Shown in pieces: positions 55,830 to 63,348 of a stretch of DNA of 64,000 nucleotides. The stretch is from Alphaproteobacteria bacterium (GTDB lineage: Bacteria; Pseudomonadota; Alphaproteobacteria; Micavibrionales; Micavibrionaceae): positions 1-64,000 of the forward strand of contig NZDE01000005.1 in the NCBI GenBank assembly GCA_002690045.1, given 5' to 3'. Each line of letters begins with the position of its first letter. Positions within the stretch are counted from its first letter, which is position 1. The notes beneath the pieces were generated by a model. The model did not search any database. It was not told where the DNA came from and saw nothing but the letters and a program-made list of their open reading frames with translations. Both the position numbers and the translations under genes were made by a program.

Positions 55830-57020
55830 ATGCAACACTTTGCTTTGCCTAAATTCATGTATATATCAATGTCAGGCTTAAAATTTTCGAGCCTGATACT
55901 TCAGCTATATTGTGTCTTATCTATTTTCTACGTTTACAAAAGCGGATACCCGCAGCCCGCAGATATATTAATTGCCGCTGCGATTGGCGTTGCGCTCATG
56001 TTCTTTGTGATGAAAAAGTCATGGGTTGTAACTTTACCAATAGCACTTGGGCTATTATTTGCGTTCTGTACATTCATCATAAATGTTACAAATTATGTTT
56101 TATGGCCTGACAGGCAATTCATATTAAGCAGCCTATATTACATTTTTAATATGGGTATTTTTGCATTTAGTTACAGCTTATTCAAAAAAACCAAAGGAGA
56201 ACTCGCCCCCGCTTTGGTCACGGCTCTCATCATAGCTATTTGTTTAGAATGCATTTTTGTATTTATGCTTAATGCGAGTGAAAATGGACGCGCTATTGGC
56301 ACATTTAACAACCCTAATCAATTATCCTATTGGGCATTGTTAGTTTTTTGCCTTTTAGTTGCCCTACGCTACCCGCTAACGTTCAAGTGGTATGATTATG
56401 GGCTGATTGGTATCTTGTTCTTAATTGAAATGGAAAGTTTGTCTAAGGCGGCTTTAATTTCGTTCATGGTTGTCTTTATAAGTGTGGCTTTCACTCGTTT
56501 AGTAAATAATTTCGGGCGAGCTATCCTCATTATGATTTTCTTGGCATTAGTTAGCTTTGCCGTATTTAGTTTTGAAAGTATTACAGGTACAGTGGCAAAT
56601 TTAGATAATATACAAAAGACAGTCACTCGTTTGGCTGAAATTGGTCAGGATAGTGATGATAATCTAGAAGCTCGCGGCTATAATCGCATCCCAGAAAATC
56701 CTCAGTTTTTAATCCTTGGCGCTGGTGAAGGTGGTTATGATCGCTTTACCGTTGGCGCATTTGAATTACATTCTGGTATTGCCACATTATTCTTTTCCTA
56801 TGGTATTAGCGGCATGGTCATATTTGGTTTCTTTTTACTCTCTATCTTATGGCGGCTCCCCCCTATTTTCTGGATACTCGTTTTTTCAATCATGCTTTAT
56901 GGTCTGACACACCAAAATATCCGATTTAGTTTCTTCTGGTTATTTTTAGGCATTATTACAGCGGTTGGCGAGCTGAGAGCCACGAAGAAAGTGCAGAAAT
57001 TACCAAATAGTACGGTCTAA
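55830..57020 (+). CDS. O-antigen ligase/polymerase-like membrane protein
   Basis: 396 residues with about ten hydrophobic segments and one longer periplasmic loop (about 245-320, containing NLEARGYNRIPENPQFLILG and GAGEGGYD), the layout of Wzy polymerases and WaaL ligases. Downstream of a glycosyltransferase and other surface genes, it probably polymerises or ligates a polysaccharide. The start is uncertain: ATGs at 55830, 55857 and 55869 all lack a clear ribosome site. Its last 21 bp overlap the end of repC on the other strand. Confidence 0.72.
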   Translation: MQHFALPKFMYISMSGLKFSSLILQLYCVLSIFYVYKSGYPQPADILIAAAIGVALMFFVMKKSWVVTLPIALGLLFAFCTFIINVTNYVLWPDRQFILSSLYYIFNMGIFAFSYSLFKKTKGELAPALVTALIIAICLECIFVFMLNASENGRAIGTFNNPNQLSYWALLVFCLLVALRYPLTFKWYDYGLIGILFLIEMESLSKAALISFMVVFISVAFTRLVNNFGRAILIMIFLALVSFAVFSFESITGTVANLDNIQKTVTRLAEIGQDSDDNLEARGYNRIPENPQFLILGAGEGGYDRFTVGAFELHSGIATLFFSYGISGMVIFGFFLLSILWRLPPIFWILVFSIMLYGLTHQNIRFSFFWLFLGIITAVGELRATKKVQKLPNSTV

Positions 57021-58037
57021 GAATAAGCATTGTTCAGCACTACATTTAATCAAAGCATTAAAATAAGCTTTAGGGTTGTATATCTTCGCTTTTTCGCGGG
57101 ATAGACCACATAAAACAATCAAAAACTGTAAAGATGCCGCTAATTTACCATTTAAACACTCAGAATAATGCCATTTATGCGCTGAAATACCACAATAATC
57201 ATAATTATCTTCTGCGAATTTAATTAATTCATCCCAATTTCTGAAACTTCTCTTCATACCCTGACGAGCTAAATAGCTATTAACACGGTTTAAAGTAATT
57301 TTATTTAAGCCCATATTTTGTAACTGTTTTATATTATTACTAAGTTTTGTAGACTCTTTGTGGACGACATTTTTGTCAACAATAGCTAAATTTTTATCGG
57401 CGACCTTGATAACTTTGTTCGATAGCTGCGTAAGGGTTCTTATAAAACTTTGCAATAAATCTGCACCTAAATTTGATCTAATCGCTGTCTTTAGGGCGGC
57501 CTCCTCTTCTGGTGTTACTTCAAATTGACTTAAATCTGCTGCGAATAATGTTTTGCGCAACTTGTGTACGCTATGTTTCAATGATGCCCAGGCACGTGCC
57601 TGGTGTTGTTTTTCATGCAGAGCATATTCTAACGCATCAATTTTCTCACATAGCGGGGCTAAATTAACGCCATAAGCGTTTATTAGCCGCCCATCTTTAC
57701 TGCGCTGCCCGTAACGCTTATTGTTTGGGCTGTCTTGCCAATTTAGAACACCAGCTTCAAACAGTCGCTTTTCTATCCGCTGTATTTGTCGGACGGATAG
57801 CCCAAGATCAAATGCAGTTTTGTTTAAAGATTGATATACGATAGGCTGTGCGCCCTCTTCCCAATCAATGGAACGGGTAAAGGACATGTAATAATCAAGT
57901 AAATTTATCATTTGTGACGTAAATCCGCCGTAACGCCCTAAGCGTTTTACAAGTGTTAAGGCCATATAAGCCCGTTCGCGACTTCGCTGTTTATGGGGCA
58001 AAGCGCGTGCATTCGTCATGGTGCAATCTGTGGTCAT
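57000..58037 (-). CDS. repC: RepC-family plasmid replication initiator
   Basis: 345 residues (plasmid RepC usually about 400-440). The N-terminal replication-C domain is clear: SIDWEEGAQPIVYQSLNKTA, FDLGLSVRQIQRIEKRLFEA (winged-helix recognition region) and GVLNWQDSPNNKRYGQRSKD, followed by GRLINAYGVNLAPL. This is the diagnostic block of RepABC-type RepC, an initiator that acts on an origin inside or close to its own gene. The C-terminal half is divergent and shorter. No repA or repB adjoins. A small antisense RNA unit lies just upstream on the other strand. The start is uncertain: ATG at 58037 or 58019, neither with a clear ribosome site. It is wedged between a polysaccharide gene and trpA-side genes. 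Confidence 0.85.
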   Translation of the reverse strand: MTTDCTMTNARALPHKQRSRERAYMALTLVKRLGRYGGFTSQMINLLDYYMSFTRSIDWEEGAQPIVYQSLNKTAFDLGLSVRQIQRIEKRLFEAGVLNWQDSPNNKRYGQRSKDGRLINAYGVNLAPLCEKIDALEYALHEKQHQARAWASLKHSVHKLRKTLFAADLSQFEVTPEEEAALKTAIRSNLGADLLQSFIRTLTQLSNKVIKVADKNLAIVDKNVVHKESTKLSNNIKQLQNMGLNKITLNRVNSYLARQGMKRSFRNWDELIKFAEDNYDYCGISAHKWHYSECLNGKLAASLQFLIVLCGLSREKAKIYNPKAYFNALIKCSAEQCLFLDRTIW

Positions 58038-58085
58038 GTCTATTCATAAACGACGCAAAAAAGTGTTCGCAAAGCTAAAACAGGC

Positions 58086-58114
58086 TTGCGTTACCTCCCT
58101 CTTCTACATATAAT
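58086..58114 (+). promoter_or_regulatory. sigma-70 promoter of the antisense RNA
   Basis: TTGCGT (58086-58091), a 17-base spacer and a perfect TATAAT (58109-58114). This is the best promoter match in the window. It points away from repC, and its transcript is complementary to the repC mRNA leader. Confidence 0.65.
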
Positions 58115-58120
58115 GAAGCT

Positions 58121-58185
58121 GTCAGACGAAATTATATTTCAGAGAGATGGCCTTTGTTGATGCAACAAGGGCTATTTTTCTTTTT
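58121..58185 (+). ncRNA. putative counter-transcribed RNA (ctRNA/incA-alpha type) controlling repC
   Basis: A transcript started by the promoter above would begin near 58121 and end at a textbook intrinsic terminator. The core stem is CCTTTGTTG/CAACAAGGG with a 3-base loop (58151-58171), which extends to 13 pairs including wobbles (58147-58175). A TTTTCTTTTT tract follows. The product is about 60-65 bases. It lies about 85-150 bp upstream of repC and on the opposite strand. RepABC plasmids keep a ctRNA of this size, strand and position between repB and repC, where it blocks repC expression. Function here is inferred from this match. Confidence 0.65.
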
Positions 58186-58362
58186 GGCGTGTTTTTTGCC
58201 TCCTTATACTGATATTCATTAAGCGAAAAGCTCGTGTGGTGATTCTCGTAATAGATTGGCGGATTCGTCGCCAAGAATCGTTGCGATCCTAGGAAACGTT
58301 ACCAAATGTTACCCGATGTTTCAAGTATACAGATGTAAACGTCTCGTGCTGCAGGGGTGTCG

Positions 58363-58542
58363 AAACACTTTTTATTATTTATTTGCAGTGGTTTATTTTG
58401 TTTTGTGTTTACAGGTGTTTCGCTTGGTGTTTATTTTTGCTTCCCTGTGTGTAACTATTTGTTTCTGGTTTTGTTTTTGTGGTGTTTTACTGTGTTTTGG
58501 GTGTGTAACGCAGTGTTTCTGGTAAACACTATTAATGTGTTT
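58363..58542. repeat. GT-rich block with repeated GTGTTT hexamers (iteron-like)
   Basis: GTGTTT occurs on the plus strand at 58405, 58415, 58427, 58482, 58492, 58513 and 58537, and its complement AAACAC at 58363 and 58524. Three copies near the start are spaced 10 and 12 bp, and a pair at 58482/58492 is spaced 10 bp. The copies at 58513 and 58524 form an inverted repeat AGTGTTT-N5-AAACACT. The block is nearly free of A and C on one strand. Beside a RepC gene this suggests initiator-binding sites or an unwinding region. Confidence 0.45.
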
Positions 58543-58582
58543 ATTAAAACAATCGCAGGCTAGCTATTTCGAATCATCTTTG

Positions 58583-58597
58583 CTAAACTTTGTTTAG
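58583..58597. promoter_or_regulatory. dyad upstream of the helix-turn-helix gene
   Basis: CTAAAC-TTT-GTTTAG, a perfect 15-bp dyad centred about 48 bp before the ATG at 58638. Its position suits an autoregulatory operator for the adjacent DNA-binding protein. Confidence 0.4.
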
Positions 58598-58637
58598 AAA
58601 AATCAAAGATCAATGTGTAGGGGAACAGAGAGATACA

Positions 58638-59195
58638 ATGAAGGTAAATCCAACAGAAGCCGCCCAAATCGCTGGCGTAACACGCAAGACCTTATATGCA
58701 GACATGCAGAAAGGGACATTAAGTTACGAATTGACCGATAAAAAGAAACGTTTAATAAATGTCGCAGAATTGGAGCGTGTATACGGTACGCTCGCAAAGG
58801 ATGTTTCGGGAACAGAACAAAAAGAACTTTTTTCTTCCAAAGAGAATGAAGGAGAGAAGGGCGCGCCTTTAAATGATGCCGAAGCACAGGTTATGGCGGT
58901 GCGTTTAGAGTTCATGGAGAAAGAGCGCGAGAGAGAGCGTGCACAGTTAAATGAACAGATAGAGCATTTACGTTCTATGTTAAGCTCTGAACAGGAAGAG
59001 CGCCGCAAAATAACAGCGCTGCTTACGGATCAATCTTCTGAGCGTGAAAAACAAGGGCAGGCGCAAAAGCGCGCTGAAAGTGAACTGGATGTTCTGAAGC
59101 AAACGGTTCTTGAGTCGAAAAAACAAAACAGATCTATCTTTAAAGCGCTTAAAGATGAGCGTGAGAAGAGCTTCTGGCAAAAATTATTTGGTTAA
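58638..59195 (+). CDS. helix-turn-helix protein with long coiled coil (plasmid-type)
   Basis: 185 residues from the ATG at 58638; a longer frame from 58590 uses a poor start. The N-terminal HTH (NPTEAAQIAGVTRKTLYADM, then KKKRLINVAELERVYG) resembles MerR/excisionase-type DNA-binding folds. From about residue 80 to 170 it is a continuous charged coiled coil (EKEREREREQ-like, SSEQEERRKITALLTDQSSE). Proteins with this plan are frequent on plasmids, where KfrA-like proteins help replicon upkeep. Exact role unknown. It lies in the repC module. Confidence 0.65.
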   Translation: MKVNPTEAAQIAGVTRKTLYADMQKGTLSYELTDKKKRLINVAELERVYGTLAKDVSGTEQKELFSSKENEGEKGAPLNDAEAQVMAVRLEFMEKERERERAQLNEQIEHLRSMLSSEQEERRKITALLTDQSSEREKQGQAQKRAESELDVLKQTVLESKKQNRSIFKALKDEREKSFWQKLFG

Positions 59196-59282
59196 ACCTT
59201 ATATTTTATTATATTTTTTGGTTAGTTTTTGCTAGCCTATGCATAACCGACATAATATAGCGTAACGAGGAGACTATTTTAG

Positions 59283-59573
59283 ATGTCTAAAGATTTAGTA
59301 CGTATCAGTGTGATGATTAGAACTGAACAATTGAACCAATTGCATGCACTTGATGTCAATATTAGTGGGTATATTCGTGATTTGATTGATGACCGTATCA
59401 GTAATGATACAATTGTTTTGTCGGTATCTAATGAAACTAAGAAACTCTATGATCAAGTTATTTCAAATTCAGGTCAAACTGACTTGGATTTAGAGCCATA
59501 TGTCGTGGATGCGCTCAAGGTTATGATAAAAGATAAAATCAAGTCTATGCAAAAGCTGCACGATAGTCTGTAA
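59283..59573 (+). CDS. small ribbon-helix-helix-like protein, 96 aa
   Basis: The first 40 residues (VRISVMIRTEQLNQLHALDV, then ISGYIRDLIDDRI) read like a ribbon-helix-helix DNA-binding unit as found in CopG/antitoxin-type regulators. The rest is helical and acidic/basic mixed without a recognised motif. GAGGAG lies upstream, and a promoter TTGCTA-N16-CATAAT is plausible 30 bp before that. No toxin gene follows; the next gene, trpA, is convergent and 2 bp away. It may regulate copy number in the repC module. Assignment is tentative. Confidence 0.5.
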   Translation: MSKDLVRISVMIRTEQLNQLHALDVNISGYIRDLIDDRISNDTIVLSVSNETKKLYDQVISNSGQTDLDLEPYVVDALKVMIKDKIKSMQKLHDSL

Positions 59574-59575
59574 GA

Positions 59576-60379
59576 CTATAGCGCGTTTATAATTTCTTGC
59601 GTATGTGCGCTTAAAAGGGCAGGAGATAGCTTGCCCTCTTTGTATGAATCCTCGCAGAGTTTGATTATTTTTGACCCGATAATGACCCCATCGGCACCAT
59701 TTTTTACCATATCCTGTGCATTCTGCGCTGTCGATATACCAAACCCCGCAATAGCCGGTAAAGCGAAATGGGCCTTAATTGTTTTGAATAGAGCCGCTAA
59801 ATTCTGATCATATTGATCTTGCATCCCTGTGATGCCCATTTTGGTCACTACATAAATAAAACCGCCTGCATACGGCGTAATCTTAGCGAAGCGCGATGCA
59901 TCAGACGTGGGCGCAACAATAAATACCATTTCTAGTCCCGCTTTTTGTGTGAGCGGGTATATATCTTCGGCATGTTCCGGCGGTAGGTCGGGGATGAGTA
60001 TGCCGTCAAGCCCAACGTTGGCGAGGGCTGTTAAGAATATGTCTGGTTTCTTCGCTAAAATAATGTTGTAGTAGGACATCAACGTTAGCGGGGTAGTGGG
60101 GGCGTATGAACGTATTTCTCTAATAAATGTAATGATCTGATCGACTTTGAAACCGTTATCAAGGGCGTGGTTGGCTGCGGCTTCAATGACAGGGCCATCA
60201 GCGACAGGGTCGCGAAAAGGAATGCCGATTTCAAGGCCGTCTGCGCCATTATCAATTAATGTCTTTGCTGCCGCAATTGACGCATCAAGGTCTGGATAGC
60301 CGATCAACACATAAGGCATATAAACAGCGTGCCCATTTTGAATTTTATCATGTATGTATTTATATCGTGTATTACTCAT
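59576..60379 (-). CDS. trpA: tryptophan synthase alpha subunit
   Basis: 267 residues (E. coli 268). It cleaves indole-3-glycerol phosphate to indole, which passes to TrpB. The catalytic acid pair is E50 in GLEIGIPF and D61 in DPVADGP. Other barrel blocks are present: [38 protein letters not shown] and [20 protein letters not shown]. Its start overlaps the trpB stop by 4 bp (ATGA type). No other trp gene is in the window. Confidence 0.94.
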   Translation of the reverse strand: MSNTRYKYIHDKIQNGHAVYMPYVLIGYPDLDASIAAAKTLIDNGADGLEIGIPFRDPVADGPVIEAAANHALDNGFKVDQIITFIREIRSYAPTTPLTLMSYYNIILAKKPDIFLTALANVGLDGILIPDLPPEHAEDIYPLTQKAGLEMVFIVAPTSDASRFAKITPYAGGFIYVVTKMGITGMQDQYDQNLAALFKTIKAHFALPAIAGFGISTAQNAQDMVKNGADGVIIGSKIIKLCEDSYKEGKLSPALLSAHTQEIINAL

Positions 60380-61575
60380 TCGCTATGTTCTTTCTTATAC
60401 GCCATAATATGCTGAAGGTCTTTATCGCCGCGACCAGAGAGGTTGACGAGTATATGACTACCTTTATGCTCTGCGGCTGATTTCTTTGCCTGTGCAAGCG
60501 CGTGTGCGCTTTCTAGCGCGGGTAAGATGCCTTCGGCAGCAGAAAGGTCATAAAACGCCTCTACGGCCTCTGCATCAGTTATTGCGTAATATTGCGCGCG
60601 GCCTATATCACGCAAATAGGCATGTTCTGGGCCCACAAGAGGATAATCAAGTCCCGCAGATATGCTATGCGTTTCAAATATTTGTCCGTCTTCATCTTGC
60701 AGAGCAAGGCTGCTCATGCCGTGTAATACGGCGTGTGTGCCCTTAACCAGAACTGCGCCATGTTTATTGCTTTCTAGGCCTTCACCGCCAGGCTCTGCGC
60801 CAATTAATTGAACGTCTTTATCATCAATAAAGCTTTGGAACAGGCCAATTGCATTTGACCCGCCGCCGACGCAGGCGATAGCCATATCAGGCAATTTGCT
60901 CATCATATCAAGGCATTGGGCGCGGGCTTCTATGCCAATAGGCTTGTGAAAATAACGCACAAGTGTAGGGAAGGGGTGCGGCCCTGCAGCTGTGCCTAAT
61001 AGGTAATGCGTTGTCTCACAGCTCGCGATCCAGTCGCGCAATGCTTCGTTAATAGCGTCTTTAAGTGTCGCGCTGCCACTTTCAACGGCAATCACTTCCG
61101 CGCCAAGGATTTTCATGCGTTCAACATTCGGGGCTTGACGTGCGACGTCAACGGCGCCCATATAAACGGTGCAAGGGAGGTTCATTTTGGCGCAGGCCAT
61201 AGCGGTCGCTACACCATGCTGACCCGCACCGGTTTCGGCTATAATGCGGGTTTTGCCCATTTTCTTTGCAAGCAGGGCTTGGCCAAGGGCGTTATTCGTC
61301 TTATGCGCGCCGCCATGCATTAAATCTTCGCGTTTTAGGTAAATATGCGCCCCATATTGCGCGGATAAATTCTCCGCATAATAAAGCGGGGTAGGGCGGC
61401 CGCCCCAATGATGCATAATGTATTGAAATTCTTTGTTAAATGTATCGTCATGTTCATATTTACGAAAGGCTTGACGTAATTCTTCCAATATTGGTATTAA
61501 GGCTTCCGGAGAATATTGCCCGCCATAACGGCCAAAAAAGCCGCGATCATCATTTATTTGTTCATGTGATGCCAC
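60376..61575 (-). CDS. trpB: tryptophan synthase beta subunit
   Basis: 399 residues (E. coli 397), the PLP enzyme joining indole and serine. The PLP lysine is K92 in [15 protein letters not shown]. The phosphate-binding loop is [12 protein letters not shown], and further blocks are [13 protein letters not shown] and [17 protein letters not shown]. It is the first gene of a trpBA pair; trpF is not upstream, since the next gene is the divergent dusB. The 151-bp gap holds both promoters. I see no leader peptide or attenuator there. Confidence 0.95.
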   Translation of the reverse strand: MASHEQINDDRGFFGRYGGQYSPEALIPILEELRQAFRKYEHDDTFNKEFQYIMHHWGGRPTPLYYAENLSAQYGAHIYLKREDLMHGGAHKTNNALGQALLAKKMGKTRIIAETGAGQHGVATAMACAKMNLPCTVYMGAVDVARQAPNVERMKILGAEVIAVESGSATLKDAINEALRDWIASCETTHYLLGTAAGPHPFPTLVRYFHKPIGIEARAQCLDMMSKLPDMAIACVGGGSNAIGLFQSFIDDKDVQLIGAEPGGEGLESNKHGAVLVKGTHAVLHGMSSLALQDEDGQIFETHSISAGLDYPLVGPEHAYLRDIGRAQYYAITDAEAVEAFYDLSAAEGILPALESAHALAQAKKSAAEHKGSHILVNLSGRGDKDLQHIMAYKKEHSE

Positions 61576-61726
61576 AATATATACCCTCTATTAAATTCAT
61601 GGATCATATTTAACGAGAGAGTAGGGAAGGGGTCAAGTTCTATTTAGAGATTGGAGTCATTATGCTTCCCATTTTGATGATAAATATGTATAACGGCTTT
61701 GAAGAAATGAGATGAGAAAATAATTT

Positions 61727-62704
61727 ATGGCGATAACGCTTGGACATATTGAAATTACTGACCCTGTATTCCTCGCACCGATGTCCGGTGTGACGGATTT
61801 GCCGTTCAGGCGTTTAGTGCGGCGCTTTGGCGCAGGGCTTGTGTTCTCAGAAATGATTGCAAGCCGCGCTATGGTTGAACATGTTAAAGGCTCAAAACGT
61901 ATCCAAGAAGACCGCCTTGATGAAACGCCTTTCGCACTACAGCTTGCTGGTTGCGAACCTGAGGTAATGGCTGAAGCTGCTAAAATTTGTGTGGCGCGCG
62001 GCGCGCCCCTAATTGATATTAATTTTGGCTGCCCTGTAAAGAAAATCGTCAACAAAATGGGCGGTTCAGCGTTGATGAAGGATGAGCCCCTAGCTTTTGA
62101 TATTATGCAAGCGGTATGTGAGGCTGTGGATGTGCCTGTAAGTGTGAAAATGCGCCTTGGCTGGGATGATGATAATAAAAACGCGCCGAAAATGGCTGAA
62201 TTGGCGGCAGATGCCGGCATTAAGATGATCACAGTGCATGGACGCACACGATGTCAGCTCTACCAAGGGCAGGCGGATTGGGCGGCTGTACGCCCCGTAA
62301 AGGAAGCTGTGGACTTACCGGTTATTGTAAATGGGGATATTAAAACGGCGGACGATGCGCGCACGGCCTTGGCGCAATCGGGGGCTGATGGTGTTATGGT
62401 TGGGCGTGCTTGCTATGGTAAGCCATGGAAGATAAAGGCTTTATCACAAGCATTATCTGCTGCGCATGATGGTGGGTCATTTGAACCGAATATGCACCAG
62501 AAGAAAGAAACCATTCTTGATCATTATAAGGATATAATTGATTATTATGGTGAGAACCAAGGCGTGAAGATTGGGCGCAAGCATATTTCGTGGTACGTTA
62601 AAGACCTGCCAGATGCTGCGTTGTTTCGTAAAAAAGTTAATACGATCAATGAATCGCAAGCGGTATGCGCGGAAATTGATTTATTTTTTGATGCGCTACG
62701 CTAA
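61727..62704 (+). CDS. dusB: tRNA-dihydrouridine synthase (DusB type)
   Basis: 325 residues. It is a flavoprotein that reduces uridine in the tRNA D-loop. FMN-binding and substrate blocks are [20 protein letters not shown] at the start, [20 protein letters not shown] with catalytic C102, [33 protein letters not shown] and [11 protein letters not shown]...[13 protein letters not shown]. The match to DusB is better than to DusA or DusC. It is not followed by fis or ntrBC as in some proteobacteria; a TerB-like gene is convergent 5 bp away. Confidence 0.92.
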   Translation: MAITLGHIEITDPVFLAPMSGVTDLPFRRLVRRFGAGLVFSEMIASRAMVEHVKGSKRIQEDRLDETPFALQLAGCEPEVMAEAAKICVARGAPLIDINFGCPVKKIVNKMGGSALMKDEPLAFDIMQAVCEAVDVPVSVKMRLGWDDDNKNAPKMAELAADAGIKMITVHGRTRCQLYQGQADWAAVRPVKEAVDLPVIVNGDIKTADDARTALAQSGADGVMVGRACYGKPWKIKALSQALSAAHDGGSFEPNMHQKKETILDHYKDIIDYYGENQGVKIGRKHISWYVKDLPDAALFRKKVNTINESQAVCAEIDLFFDALR

Positions 62705-62709
62705 CGCGT

Positions 62710-63228
62710 TTAATCCATTAAATCTATACCGAAATGGAGAAAGAGGTTATCAATTAGCGTTGATAACAAGCCTTCGGGGCGTCTACCATCCTGCGCTAGC
62801 TCATGTGCGGTCATATCTTGGGCAACCTCTTTTGTGATACTGGATTTTATTTCTTCTATATTCAAACCGTCTGTTAATTTGATATGTAGCTTCTCAAGCA
62901 AATCAGCTTCATTTGGATCTAAATTGCCATCTTTATGTGCGAGTAGGCGCGCAAAATAAGTGACTTGGGCGCGGTAAGCTGGGTCGTTGACATGCGAAAG
63001 CATCTCAAAACAGTCTTGTGGCGCGGAAAGGTCAGAGATAAGTAATATATAGTTATCTTGAGAAAGGCCTGCTCGTTCGCGCATATTATCGAATATATAG
63101 GTTAGGTATTTGCGCTCTTCATCATGTACTAGGCCATCGCTATGGGCCATGGTGATGATACAGCGCCACATATAGAGCTTACTGATGTTAAAACTGTCTT
63201 GGGCTGGTTTAAGTGTATCGCGGCTCAT
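62710..63228 (-). CDS. TerB-like protein
   Basis: 172 residues, helical. The central part (about 24-120) matches the TerB/DnaJ-like helical domain: IITMAHSDGLVHDEERKYLT with the acidic D-G-x-x-x-x-E pattern, and a second acidic motif in LLAHKDGNLDPNEADLLEKL. The two acidic HxDG...E motifs probably bind a divalent metal. Related proteins appear in tellurite resistance and stress systems, but no ter operon is present. Monocistronic. Confidence 0.75.
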   Translation of the reverse strand: MSRDTLKPAQDSFNISKLYMWRCIITMAHSDGLVHDEERKYLTYIFDNMRERAGLSQDNYILLISDLSAPQDCFEMLSHVNDPAYRAQVTYFARLLAHKDGNLDPNEADLLEKLHIKLTDGLNIEEIKSSITKEVAQDMTAHELAQDGRRPEGLLSTLIDNLFLHFGIDLMD

Positions 63229-63297
63229 ATTCTTCCCCTAACTGATCTAAGCTGAAAGAAATTTTATCACATTAAAGGTTAATGATCTATGATCAAA

Positions 63298-63322
63298 AAA
63301 ACGCCGCAATTTGCGGCGTTTT
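63298..63322. terminator. strong bidirectional terminator
   Basis: AAAACGCCGC and GCGGCGTTTT around a short A/T loop form a stable stem with T-runs on either strand. It lies 26 bp after the stop of the minus-strand gene at 63349, which it should end, and 70 bp before the TerB-like gene. Confidence 0.85.
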
Positions 63323-63348
63323 GTATGTTTAATGTTACTATATTTAGG

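Larger units (their letters stand above)
58038..58637. other. 600-bp non-coding region: putative replicon control and origin
   Basis: No credible gene. From left to right it holds a plus-strand promoter (58086-58114), a small RNA with terminator (to 58185), a weak minus-strand promoter guess for repC (-10 TATAAG complementing 58203-58208), an unremarkable part to about 58350, a GT-rich block with GTGTTT repeats (58363-58542) and a dyad before the next gene (58583-58597). Reading frames across the GT-rich block give Phe/Cys/Val-rich nonsense and are not genes. Confidence 0.6.

Noticed and set aside
58256-58525. 89-codon reading frame in the GT-rich block upstream of the HTH gene
   Set aside because: Its composition (runs of F, C, V and W) simply mirrors the GT-rich strand bias; no ribosome site, and it overlaps the repeat hexamers.
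59283-59573. Antitoxin of a toxin-antitoxin pair
   Set aside because: The N-terminus looks ribbon-helix-helix-like, but no toxin gene follows or precedes it within an operon.
61576-61726. trp leader peptide/attenuator before trpB
   Set aside because: No Trp-rich short frame or competing hairpins were found in the 151-bp gap.
62710-63228. Tellurite-resistance operon
   Set aside because: Only a TerB-like domain is present; no terC, terD or terZ neighbours.
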